Below are positions 30,519-38,852 of a DNA stretch of 64,000 nucleotides, piece by piece. A model generated the notes under the pieces. That model saw only the letters and a program-made list of their open reading frames with translations. It did not search any database and was not told where the DNA came from. Made by a program: the position numbers and the translations under genes. This DNA comes from Mytilus edulis. Lineage: Eukaryota > Mollusca > Bivalvia > Mytilida > Mytilidae. How positions within the stretch are numbered: position 1 is the stretch's first letter; each line of letters begins with the position of its first letter. Location of the stretch: the NCBI RefSeq assembly GCF_963676685.1, contig NC_092345.1, positions 72,405,960 through 72,469,959 of the forward strand, read 5' to 3'.

Positions 30519-33500
30519 GTCGCTCATCAGTCCAAAAACCTCAAATAGGCCAATTATCTCCCTTTAGAGAATTGAAACCAGAGGTATTCGGGAAAAAACA
30601 GGTTACAATTAGTGACAGCAGTGCTGTTCATTGTAACTTGACAGACTTTAATAGTGGCCTTAGAGAATTAAAACCAGAGGTATTGGAAAAAAAACAGGTT
30701 ACAATTAGTGACAGCAGTGCTGTTCATTGTAACTTGACAGACTTCAATAGTGGCCAAAAGGAAGATACAAAGAATGGTATTGATAATCCTCAATTACGTG
30801 AGGTTCAACTGTATCCAAGTGATCGAAATCCAGAATCCAATACTCTTGTGTTAGGTATTTCAATTAATGAGGTAACTGTAAACGCAGTAATTGATACAGC
30901 TGCCCAGGTCACACTTATGAGTGAAGAATTTGCAAAGAAACTTAAGCCTCCGGTAATTTTTAAAGGCTCGCTAATGTTGAAAGGTGCTGGAAAAGACAAT
31001 AGCATTACAGCAAGGTACACAGAATGTGTTACAGTTAAGGTAGGGAAGACTGATACCAAGTGGAAAATTATAGTAGCTAAAATCAATGATCAAGTGATAC
31101 TAGGATTAGACTTTCTTAAACATCTTGATGCCGTGATAGATTTGACTGACTTGTCAATAACAATTAGAGGTGAAAAACATTTTATTAATGAAGTTAAATC
31201 AGAAAACAGTAGTTTTAAAATTTGCCGCATAACGTTGGAAGAGACTCTTATTGTTCCACCTAATTCAACTGTCAGACTACCAGTAAGATTGGCAGAGGAA
31301 TTTAAAAATGAAGTGGCTATTCAACCAAGTAAGTCTTTGAATGGGCTGATTATGCCAAATATTTTGACCAAAGCTGATTCAAGAGTACCTATTATCCTAA
31401 ACAATTTGACAGATAAGTCCATAAGTCTGAAGAAAAATCGCTTCATTGGTACAGCAATGGAAATTTGTGGGGTGATAGATGAGGAAAGGTGTGATTATGA
31501 GGACAGAGCATCAGTAAGGTCAGTTAACACAGTGGAGAGGGAACTTAGAGACTTAAGAAATGAATGGGATGAAATGTATTCCAATTTTCCTATACAATTA
31601 AAACCTTTATTAGATTCGTCAAAGGAAAATTTAGATTTAAGCGAAAATCTGAGATTGGCGTCACTATTGCTGGACTTTAAAGATACCTTCTCAAAACATG
31701 ATCTCGACATTGGACATTATACCAAGGTTAAGCATAGGATCGACACTGGAAACTCAGCTCCTGTAAGAGAAAGAATGAGACGAACACCACTAGGGTTAGA
31801 AGAAGAAGAAGAAAAGCATCTCAAAGATTTATTAAATAGAGGAGTCATACAGCCATCATCATCAGAATGGAGTGCAGCCCCAGTACTAGTTCGCAAGAAG
31901 GATGGGAAGATCAGGTACTGTATTGATTACAGGAAATTAAACTCTATTACTCGAAAAGACGCATTTCCGATTCCAAGAATAGAGACCTGTATCGACACTT
32001 TGAGAGGTAGTAAATTTATGTCCTGTCTAGACATGGCATCAGGATATTATCAGGCTGAGATACACGAGGACGATAGACACAAGACAGCATTCATAACTAA
32101 ATATGGACTTTTCGAACACATAAGACTCAGTTTTGGATTATGTAACAGTCCTGCATTCTTTCAGCGGATGATAGAGTTAATTTTGACAGGTTTGACATGG
32201 AAAATATGTCTAGCATACATTGATGATGTTATTGTTCTGGGTGAAGATTTTGAAGATCTTCTTGTAAATTTAAGAACTGTACTAGAAAGATTCAGGGAAA
32301 ATAATTTGAAATTAAAGCCACAAAAATGCAAATTTTTCCAAAAAGAAGTTATTTTCTTGGGTAAACTGGTAAATGAGAAAGGAATAGCTGTTAATCCCTC
32401 TAGTAGAGAAGTTATATTGAATTGGCCGGTTCCTCTGACGAAGAAAGCTGTTGAATCTTTCCTTGGGTTTACCAACTATCATAGGGAGCATATTAAAAGA
32501 TTTGCCACCCTTGCTGAGCCTTTGTATGCTCTGACAAAGAAGAAAGTAATTTTTCAATGGGAAAAGCAACACCAGATAGCTTTTGAATCATTACAACAGG
32601 CACTTGTCAACTCAGTTACATTAGCATATCCAGATCCAAAGGAAAAGTTCATTCTAGATACCGATGCCTCCCACACCACCATTGGAGCAGAATTATTACA
32701 AGTAATTGGTGGAAAAGAGTATGTAATATGTTATGCAAGTAGGGTATTGGCACCAGCCCAAAGGAAATATTGTACCACTAGGAAAGAACTGTTAGCGATT
32801 GTAGTATTTACCAGACAATTCAGGAATTATTTATTAGGCCAACAATTCATCATAAGGACAGATCATAACAGTTTGACATGGCTACTAAGGTTTAAAATGA
32901 TCGAAGGACAACTAGCCAGATGGTTAGAGGAATTGTCTCAATATGACATGGTAATACAACATAGAGCAGGGAAACTACACACCAATGCAGATGGACTATC
33001 AAGGAGACCAGATGATTTAGATTCTTGTAATTGTTATTATGCTGGTGCAGATATAAAATTGCTACCTTGCGGTGGTTGCTCATATTGTACTCGAGCACAA
33101 AAAGTCTGGAGTTCGTTTGAAGATGATGTCGATTATGTAGTTCCATTGTCTGTAAGGAGTGTTTCAGAGCAAGAAGAAGATTTGGACGAAACCAATTTAG
33201 ATAGTTTAGTGAATTGTAATTGGATAAGCGAGTCTGAAATTACCAATATGGGAGCTGAACAAAGGAAAGATCAGGAACTTAACAGATTGATAGTATGGTT
33301 AGAGGATAAAAAAGAACCAGAGGAGCATGAATTATATTTATGTAGCCCTTCTATTAAACATTTATGGAATTGTAAACATCAATTAGTACTTAAGGATGGT
33401 ATACTATGCTATAAATGGTTAGATCCAGTTCATTCAAGATTGTTATTAGTTGTTCCAAGATCTTTAAGACACAAAATCTTAGAGAATTGTCATGATGCTA

Positions 33501-34999
33501 AACTATCAGGGCATTTTGGACAGGCAAAAACTATTGAAAGATTAAAACAGAATTACATTTGGTATGGGTTAAGGGAAGACGCGAGAAATTATGTGAAGTC
33601 TTGCCATACTTGTAATGTCAACAAAAAAGCCAACGTCAAACCAAAGGGGCCTCTAGGTCAATTTCACGCAGGAATTCCTATGGAAAAATTGCACATGGAC
33701 ATTCTAGGACCACTACACGAGAGTTCTTCTGCTAACAAATATGTATTAGTGTTAGTAGATCAATTCACAAAATGGATGGAAATGTTTCCATTACCTAATC
33801 AAAACACAATTACTGTGGCTAAACCATTACTAGACGGTTTCATTTCAAGATTGGGATGTCCAGTCCAAATTCACACCGATCAAGGGAAAAATTTTGACGG
33901 TCATTTGTTTCATGATATTTGCAGACTGTTACAAATCGTCAAAACTAGGACCACTCCATATAGACCATGTTCTAACGGACAAGTTGAGCGATTTAATCGA
34001 ACCATTTTACAAGCCATCAGATGTTATTTGAAGGGAAAACAGAAAGATTGGGACCTTCATTTACAAACCATTTCTGGTGCTATACGATCAACTGTGAATA
34101 GACAGACAGGGTTTACACCTAACATGATGATGTTAGGTCGGGAAGTACTACATCCAATCAATTTACTAACAGGAACTTGTTCTGTCAATTTTGAAGCTAA
34201 GGAAACCGTTCATCATGTAATTGACCTAAAAAATACTCTCCAGGAAGCTCATAAGTTTGCGCGCGAAAAATTACAGGCAGCTCAGCTTCGTCAGAAAAGA
34301 ACTTACGATATAAAATTGTATCATAAAACTTACGAAGTAGGTGATATTGTTTTCAAGTTGGATTCAACATCAAAAGTAGGTCAGAGCAAGAAACTCAGGG
34401 CTCCCTGGCAGGGACCCTATGTAGTAACCAGAGTATTGTCCCCTGTGTTGTATGAAATTACAGGTAGAAAGAAAGAGATGGTAATACATCATGATAGGAT
34501 AAAACAATGTGACGACGAAATTGTCCCATTGTGGATAAAGAGACTTCGAAACCGTCTGTTTGGTCAGTGTGTTCCAGAGGGGAATATGGATTCAAGAAAA
34601 GAAGAAAACGAGTTGCCTGATGGTTGGTCAGATGTTTTATTTTCACTTCCATATTCAAACTGTGACAGCAGTGCTGTCCAATTGAATAGGAATGATGAAA
34701 GTAGTGGCAATAGTGACAGCAGTGCTGTTCTCTTGTCTCCTGATAAGAATACTTTAAAAGTACCTGGATTGGAATTAGACAGTGAGAATGATATTAATCA
34801 TGGTAGTTGTGCTGATCCATTGGATTTGGCTAACATGAGTAATGGCAATAGTGACAGCAGTGCTGTTCTCTTGTCTCCTGATAAGAATACTTTAAAAGTA
34901 CCTGATAAAACTGAAATATCAGATAGAGTAAAAAGAAAGAGGTTTCTGCCAAGCTATTTGTCAGATTATGTGGTGGATGTAGTTAGCGAAGAGTTTTGA
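30482..34999 (+). CDS. pol: Pol of the Ty3/gypsy element: protease, reverse transcriptase, RNase H, integrase
   Basis: The frame has no suitable AUG at its start and is reached by -1 frameshifting from gag. Residue numbers below count from 30572. Two copies of a 32-residue unit with ISDSSAVHCNLTDFNSG open the protein. Aspartic protease: VIDTAAQVTLMS (~108; DTAA instead of the usual DTGA) and VILGLDFL. RT: CLDMASGYYQAEI, LSFGLCNSPAFFQRM and YIDDVIVLG (~549). RNase H: DTDASHTTIGAEL (~696) and IRTDHNSLTWL. Integrase: HHCC finger (~970-1017), catalytic Asp in LHMDILGPL, Asp in HTDQGKNF, Glu in GQVERFNRT, then a GPY/F module with WQGPYVVTRVL (~1280). No chromodomain is seen. The C-terminal 200 residues contain three more DSSAV units. 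All catalytic residues are present. Confidence 0.95.
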   Translation, partial: RGDFKRARTEDVGRSSVQKPQIGQLSPFRELKPEVFGKKQVTISDSSAVHCNLTDFNSGLRELKPEVLEKKQVTISDSSAVHCNLTDFNSGQKEDTKNGIDNPQLREVQLYPSDRNPESNTLVLGISINEVTVNAVIDTAAQVTLMSEEFAKKLKPPVIFKGSLMLKGAGKDNSITARYTECVTVKVGKTDTKWKIIVAKINDQVILGLDFLKHLDAVIDLTDLSITIRGEKHFINEVKSENSSFKICRITLEETLIVPPNSTVRLPVRLAEEFKNEVAIQPSKSLNGLIMPNILTKADSRVPIILNNLTDKSISLKKNRFIGTAMEICGVIDEERCDYEDRASVRSVNTVERELRDLRNEWDEMYSNFPIQLKPLLDSSKENLDLSENLRLASLLLDFKDTFSKHDLDIGHYTKVKHRIDTGNSAPVRERMRRTPLGLEEEEEKHLKDLLNRGVIQPSSSEWSAAPVLVRKKDGKIRYCIDYRKLNSITRKDAFPIPRIETCIDTLRGSKFMSCLDMASGYYQAEIHEDDRHKTAFITKYGLFEHIRLSFGLCNSPAFFQRMIELILTGLTWKICLAYIDDVIVLGEDFEDLLVNLRTVLERFRENNLKLKPQKCKFFQKEVIFLGKLVNEKGIAVNPSSREVILNWPVPLTKKAVESFLGFTNYHREHIKRFATLAEPLYALTKKKVIFQWEKQHQIAFESLQQALVNSVTLAYPDPKEKFILDTDASHTTIGAELLQVIGGKEYVICYASRVLAPAQRKYCTTRKELLAIVVFTRQFRNYLLGQQFIIRTDHNSLTWLLRFKMIEGQLARWLEELSQYDMVIQHRAGKLHTNADGLSRRPDDLDSCNCYYAGADIKLLPCGGCSYCTRAQKVWSSFEDDVDYVVPLSVRSVSEQEEDLDETNLDSLVNCNWISESEITNMGAEQRKDQELNRLIVWLEDKKEPEEHELYLCSPSIKHLWNCKHQLVLKDGILCYKWLDPVHSRLLLVVPRSLRHKILENCHDAKLSGHFGQAKTIERLKQNYIWYGLREDARNYVKSCHTCNVNKKANVKPKGPLGQFHAGIPMEKLHMDILGPLHESSSANKYVLVLVDQFTKWMEMFPLPNQNTITVAKPLLDGFISRLGCPVQIHTDQGKNFDGHLFHDICRLLQIVKTRTTPYRPCSNGQVERFNRTILQAIRCYLKGKQKDWDLHLQTISGAIRSTVNRQTGFTPNMMMLGREVLHPINLLTGTCSVNFEAKETVHHVIDLKNTLQEAHKFAREKLQAAQLRQKRTYDIKLYHKTYEVGDIVFKLDSTSKVGQSKKLRAPWQGPYVVTRVLSPVLYEITGRKKEMVIHHDRIKQCDDEIVPLWIKRLRNRLFGQCVPEGNMDSRKEENELPDGWSDVLFSLPYSNCDSSAVQLNRNDESSGNSDSSAVLLSPDKNTLKVPGLELDSENDINHGSCADPLDLANMSNGNSDSSAVLLSPDKNTLKVPDKTEISDRVKRKRFLPSYLSDYVVDVVSEEF
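30491..30541 (+). promoter_or_regulatory. Programmed -1 ribosomal frameshift signal, gag/pol
   Basis: TTTAAAC at 30491-30497 lies in the gag frame as T TTA AAC, the canonical heptamer. A 6-nt spacer (gagcaa) is followed by the perfect 7-bp stem GGACTGA (30504-30510) / TCAGTCC (30527-30533). AGGT in the loop (30517-30520) can pair with ACCT (30538-30541), giving an H-type pseudoknot. The pol frame is -1 relative to gag and is open from 30482, so the signal falls inside the only possible overlap. Confidence 0.88.
30612..30725 (+). other. H2 hairpins 6 and 7, at the start of pol
   Basis: GACAGC-agt-GCTGTT at 30614-30628 and again 96 bp later at 30710-30724. Both encode DSSAV. The closing pair is G-U. 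They lie within a 96-bp tandem duplication of the pol N-terminus. Confidence 0.8.
34662..34868 (+). other. H2 hairpins 8, 9 and 10, in the 3' end of pol
   Basis: Copies at 34662-34679, 34713-34730 and 34851-34868, all in the DSSAV reading frame. The latter two sit in a duplicated unit (gtgacagcagtgctgttctc, then aagaatactttaaaagtacc) spaced 138 bp apart. A degenerate copy (gtagttgtgctgatcc) is at 34803. Confidence 0.8.
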
Positions 35000-35209
35000 G
35001 TGATGATGTTCGTCACAAATGTTTTTAAATATTTTTGTATAGTATGTTAAAGTATGTAATATTTTTCCTATTTTTTTTTTTTTATTTTTATTTTTATGAA
35101 TACACATAAAGGTAATAGTATTTGCTCATTTTCAAAGCCTTATAAAAAAAAATAATTAAGTAACGATAAATAATTAGTAGGTTCATTCAGTATTTTCTAG
35201 ACTGGTATA
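35000..35209 (+). promoter_or_regulatory. Pol-TatD intergenic region with a splice acceptor
   Basis: 210 nt, T-rich. It ends in cattcagtattttctag (AG at 35199-35200), a good 3' splice site only 9 nt before the TatD ATG. With the LTR donor at 18847 it would yield a short spliced mRNA for the third gene, the way env is expressed in retroviruses. The pairing is inferred from sequence only. Confidence 0.55.
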
Positions 35210-36721
35210 ATGAGTGAGGAAGAATTGGATTATGAGGAGGAGGAGAACCAGGACCACTTAACTGAACCTAAAAGGCAGATAGCTATCAGAGGTGAGGCTA
35301 CAAATGTCCGCTTGAGACACAGGGAGTGTGATATTTGCTTTCACACATTTACCAACCCAAGAAGACACACCATTCAAACTCATCTACCATGGTATGTGGC
35401 GCCAGAGACTGCCTGTTGGATTTGTGGTACTCAGGAACAGACAGCCAATTTCCTGAACAAGCACATAACTCGCTGTCATCCCACAAATGCCATTGATGCT
35501 ACCTTTAAGAACAGAGAAGTGATGTACGCTGAGCTAATGAACGGTCTTCTACGAGAGTTAGCACGTTCATTAGGCACTTCCTACCCAGTAGGCCTTGAAG
35601 AGAAACTGAATGCCATAATGAGAATTAGGACACAATTGCCGCCTACAGAATTCCATATTTCTGAAGTTAAACTCGTGGATTCTTTCTTGAAATTGAATTG
35701 TATGGAACCTGCTGCTGATTACAAAATTCCTGCCACTCCACTAATGGAAATCTATCATATTCTTCACTGGAAAATTCTCAAAAATCTCATTGGTTATTTG
35801 AATTCAGACGAACAACTTTGGCTTTTAAAATTCGAGGAAAGAAAGGACAAAGACGGACTTCAAATTGGACAGTTGAGCACAAAGTTATCCGGACCACTAC
35901 CCATCATAGACTCTCACTTCCATCTAGACCAACTATGTAGGCAGATGGGTAGTGGAGCTTTCCAGGATCTGGATGACCTTGGCTCCCAAAGCATTTATAA
36001 GACAGAACTGAAATATGCCATTGCTAACTTTGTTTTTCCGTCAGCTTGGCCAAACTCAGCACAGCGCAGCGAATTCAGGAAAGATAACCGTTTAAGATTC
36101 ACCTTTGGCATTCATCCTAAAATTATAAGCTCATCATCAACTTCATCTCTGGAACATATTTGGACTGATCTTCAAAATTTATTAATTTCAACAAAAACAG
36201 TGGCAGTAGGAGAGATTGGTTTAGATGATTCTACCAACCCTTCAAGGAGAGATTTCAACCGACAAATTACATATTTTAGAAAGCAACTGTATTTGGCAGC
36301 AGCATTGAATTTAACTATCGTTATACACTCAAGAGGAAAGCCATCACTGCATGAACATGTTTTGGCCATTCTAAGTGAAATATGCAAACCGGACCAATTA
36401 ATTCATTGGCATTGTTTCACATGTTCCACTCAACTGTACTCAGCAGCCGTCAGTCAATTCTCTAACATTGTTTTTGGCATTACCCCATTTATTTTGAAGA
36501 ACCGATACTCCAATATTGTAGAAATTGTGAAAACCTTTGGCATTACACGTTTAGTTTTGGAATCAGATGCTCCATATATCCCACTACATTCTCACACCAT
36601 TGGAAATCCTTACTCCGTTCATGCAGTTGCACTTAAAATATCTGAACTTTTACAACAACCCATTGAAGATGTTTTCAAAATTACTACCGAAAATTCAAAG
36701 AAAATCTATAAATTACAGTGA
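35210..36721 (+). CDS. TatD-family metallonuclease with N-terminal zinc fingers, third gene of the gypsy element
   Basis: 503 residues. An acidic N-terminus (SEEELDYEEEE) is followed by two C2H2-like fingers (CDIC...HTIQTH at ~40-58 and CWIC...HITRCH at ~69-90). The C-terminal 270 residues are a TatD metal-dependent hydrolase: IIDSHFHLDQL (~232), FGIHP (~299), AVGEIGLD (~332), VIHSRG (~371), HWHCF (~398) and LVLESDAPYIP (~447). All metal ligands expected for the family (HxH, Glu, two His, Asp) are visible, so the enzyme should be active. TatD proteins are 3'-5' exonucleases on DNA or RNA. It sits in the position of env, inside the LTRs, with intact frame. It may trim cDNA ends or act on host DNA during integration; this is inference. 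Many TATDN2-like gene models in bivalve genomes may derive from such elements. Confidence 0.9.
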   Translation: MSEEELDYEEEENQDHLTEPKRQIAIRGEATNVRLRHRECDICFHTFTNPRRHTIQTHLPWYVAPETACWICGTQEQTANFLNKHITRCHPTNAIDATFKNREVMYAELMNGLLRELARSLGTSYPVGLEEKLNAIMRIRTQLPPTEFHISEVKLVDSFLKLNCMEPAADYKIPATPLMEIYHILHWKILKNLIGYLNSDEQLWLLKFEERKDKDGLQIGQLSTKLSGPLPIIDSHFHLDQLCRQMGSGAFQDLDDLGSQSIYKTELKYAIANFVFPSAWPNSAQRSEFRKDNRLRFTFGIHPKIISSSSTSSLEHIWTDLQNLLISTKTVAVGEIGLDDSTNPSRRDFNRQITYFRKQLYLAAALNLTIVIHSRGKPSLHEHVLAILSEICKPDQLIHWHCFTCSTQLYSAAVSQFSNIVFGITPFILKNRYSNIVEIVKTFGITRLVLESDAPYIPLHSHTIGNPYSVHAVALKISELLQQPIEDVFKITTENSKKIYKLQ

Positions 36722-37364
36722 GATATAAATACTTGTGACTTCTTATATATATGTACATATTTTTTATGTGGACCTATAGTAATATTACTTCTTTAAAAGG
36801 ATTTAAAGAATGTTTAAATGATGGACATTTATATGTATATATGTAATTAAATTCCTTGGTGGAAGGAATAAGATAGGAGGATGAAGAATCAGGAGTAATT
36901 TATGTTATGCGGAATTCTAGTGTGTGACAGCTGTGCTGTCCATCTAGGATTTTGTGTAAGGATAGGAGGATAAAGAATCAGGAGTAATTTATGTTATGCG
37001 GAATTCTAGTGTGTGACAGCTGTGCTGTCCATCTAGGATTTTGTGTAAGAATAGGATCATCAAGAATCGGAGTAATTTATGTTATGCAGAATTCTAGTGT
37101 GCGACAGCTGTGCTGTTCACCTAAAGTTTTGTGTAAGGAAGGAGATCGGAATGGTGAAGGAACGTTCACAGCCACACCTGTCATTCCGACAAGTCATTAA
37201 CATTTAATAACATTGAATTATATTTTTAATATTTGGAAATTCGCAATAACGTGTTATGTATATCAAGACATGGATAAAAATGAAAATTCTGCGGATAGGA
37301 ACATTACTGCAATTGCCTTCACAATCCCGAGAATGATCAACAAAAAGAAGATGACAGGGAGGAG
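36722..37364 (+). other. 3' UTR with a 90-bp tandem repeat, three H2 hairpins and the polypurine tract
   Basis: From about 36873 a unit of 90-91 bp (agaatcaggagtaatttatg, gcggaattctagtgtg, hairpin, then ctaggattttgtgtaag) is repeated three times. The H2 hairpins are at 36924-36941, 37013-37030 and 37101-37118, all with TGT loops. The stretch ends in the purine tract agggaggag (37356-37364) directly before the 3' LTR, the expected plus-strand primer. Short frames here are not considered genes. Confidence 0.8.
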
Positions 37365-37577
37365 TGTAGTGAATCTCAGAGGTGCTCCTACTCTCAGGAG
37401 AAATATATATACTTAGCCGGAAGTGAGATCGTGCAATTCGGGGCTTCCTGTTCTAACCCATGGTCTATGTCTGAGGTGTGTTACACAGCTCCTACAAGAA
37501 GTCTAGATATTATAGAAGCTACGCTAATCTGACAGTTATTGTTGGTAAGTTATTAGCAAGCCCACACAAACACTTCA
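37365..37577 (+). repeat. 3' LTR of the gypsy element
   Basis: 213 bp, matches 18667-18879 with one visible difference. It is followed by CTAT, the target duplication. Confidence 0.93.
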
Positions 37578-37581
37578 CTAT

Positions 37582-38706
37582 TTTAGCAATTAGATTTTGC
37601 CTGGTCATTAATCATGCATATTCATGATTATATTGGTACACAGGTAACTTTTATCTATGAATAGTCGAATCTTCTGGAGTTTCGTAAACAACAACGTTAA
37701 ACGATATATACTACGTCATAACGTGTGACCTCACGTGTGTGGTAAAATTTGTTGATTGATGCACGTGGCTATTCTAGTAAATGAATTAATCTACAAAGCG
37801 AGAGCACTTTCCATTTTCATCAGCTAAGAGTCGACTAGTCCTTTTGAAAGGCTAATGCTTGTCGCTTATATTAAATTAATAAAGATTTTATCGAGGTCGC
37901 ACCTTGGTCGCACCAACTGTTTCTACAGCTAAGATCATTTATATGTAACATGATCTCGTCGATTCGCACGACGAAGCCATTGTTTATGACAGAACAAACA
38001 TTCTAGATTATGTATTTTTGTTTCCGTCAGTTCGAAAGTATTTGATCATTTCAACTCCTTTGTATTTCATAATATATGTCATGAACAAAGACATATGTTC
38101 GATTGAATAATGATTTCCTCGTAACAAATGATAGAACTTCGGAGATCCCGTATTTGATTCTTTGCCGTTAAAATGAAAATGCCAATGACAGAGATTGATT
38201 ATAAAAAATGTTTTACTGTGTTAAAAAAACTTCGACTTAAACAATGAAAACTTACACGTTGGACATGAAATATTTTGTGGATGAAGAAAATTAAATTATG
38301 TCACTTCTGAAATAAGTTTGTCGATAACGTAACTTATTCTGACGGTAAAGAAACGCGAATTCGATCACTACTCTGTTACGGGCTGTATTTGAAAATCAAA
38401 GTATTAAAGGTTAATACATTTTTTAACTCATATAAAAGTATCACTTTGTGATATTTTTTCCAACATTTTTTTTAATTCAAATTATTACTATATCATTATT
38501 ATTAAAAGTATTGCAATTTATTTAAAGTTCTAACATCAAGAGGGTGTGTCAACTTTCTAGTTATTATTTTAAAGTTATAATGATCAAATGATATTTTATA
38601 AAATATTTATAGAAAGAAAAACATATATTGGAAGAAATATTACAACATAGTTACATATTTTCCAAAATATTTTATTAATTTAATTCCACATACTCATTGG
38701 ATTATG
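37582..38706. other. Host sequence downstream of the composite element; right arm of an inverted repeat
   Basis: 38300-38395 is the inverted counterpart of 17645-17735. No coding frame is recognised. If the 18.9-kb element is removed, the two arms lie about 1.8 kb apart, a possible older foldback element or a gene-family inversion. Confidence 0.5.
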
Positions 38707-38852
38707 AACAGATATACCATGTTAAAGAGGGGTATTTGAGAGAAATACCAGTCGAGAGAATGTTAAATTTAGCGAGCCGCAAGGCGAGGGAAATTCATTC
38801 TCAAGACTGGTATTTTTCGCAAATACACCTCAAGAACATGGTATATCTGTTT
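38707..38852. repeat. Long palindrome (foldback / MITE)
   Basis: The left arm aacagatataccatgtt plus ggtatttgagagaaatacca is mirrored by the right arm ending gaacatggtatatctgttt. The arms are about 56 bp with several mismatches, and the centre gcgagccgcaaggcgag is itself palindromic. It is built like the palindrome at 9677-9816. Confidence 0.85.

Larger units (their letters stand above)
18667..37577 (+). mobile_element. 18.9-kb LTR-bounded composite retroelement (Ty3/gypsy with a CR1-like non-LTR element inside)
   Basis: Two 213-bp direct repeats differing at one visible base (gataatctg versus gctaatctg) begin TGTAGTG and end ACTTCA. They are flanked by CTAT on both sides (18663-18666 and 37578-37581), a 4-bp target duplication. 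A primer binding site follows the left LTR and a purine tract precedes the right one. Six long intact frames lie inside, all on the plus strand. Near-identical LTRs and intact frames mean recent insertion. The gypsy backbone (leader, gag, pol, TatD gene) is about 10.6 kb; the rest is a non-LTR element ending in an attacag tail near 27497. The composite could be a simple nested insertion or a unit that now moves as one; sequence alone does not decide. Confidence 0.9.

Noticed and set aside
35210..36721. Third gypsy gene as an envelope protein
   Set aside because: No signal peptide, transmembrane segment or glycoprotein pattern; the TatD metal-ligand motifs are unmistakable.
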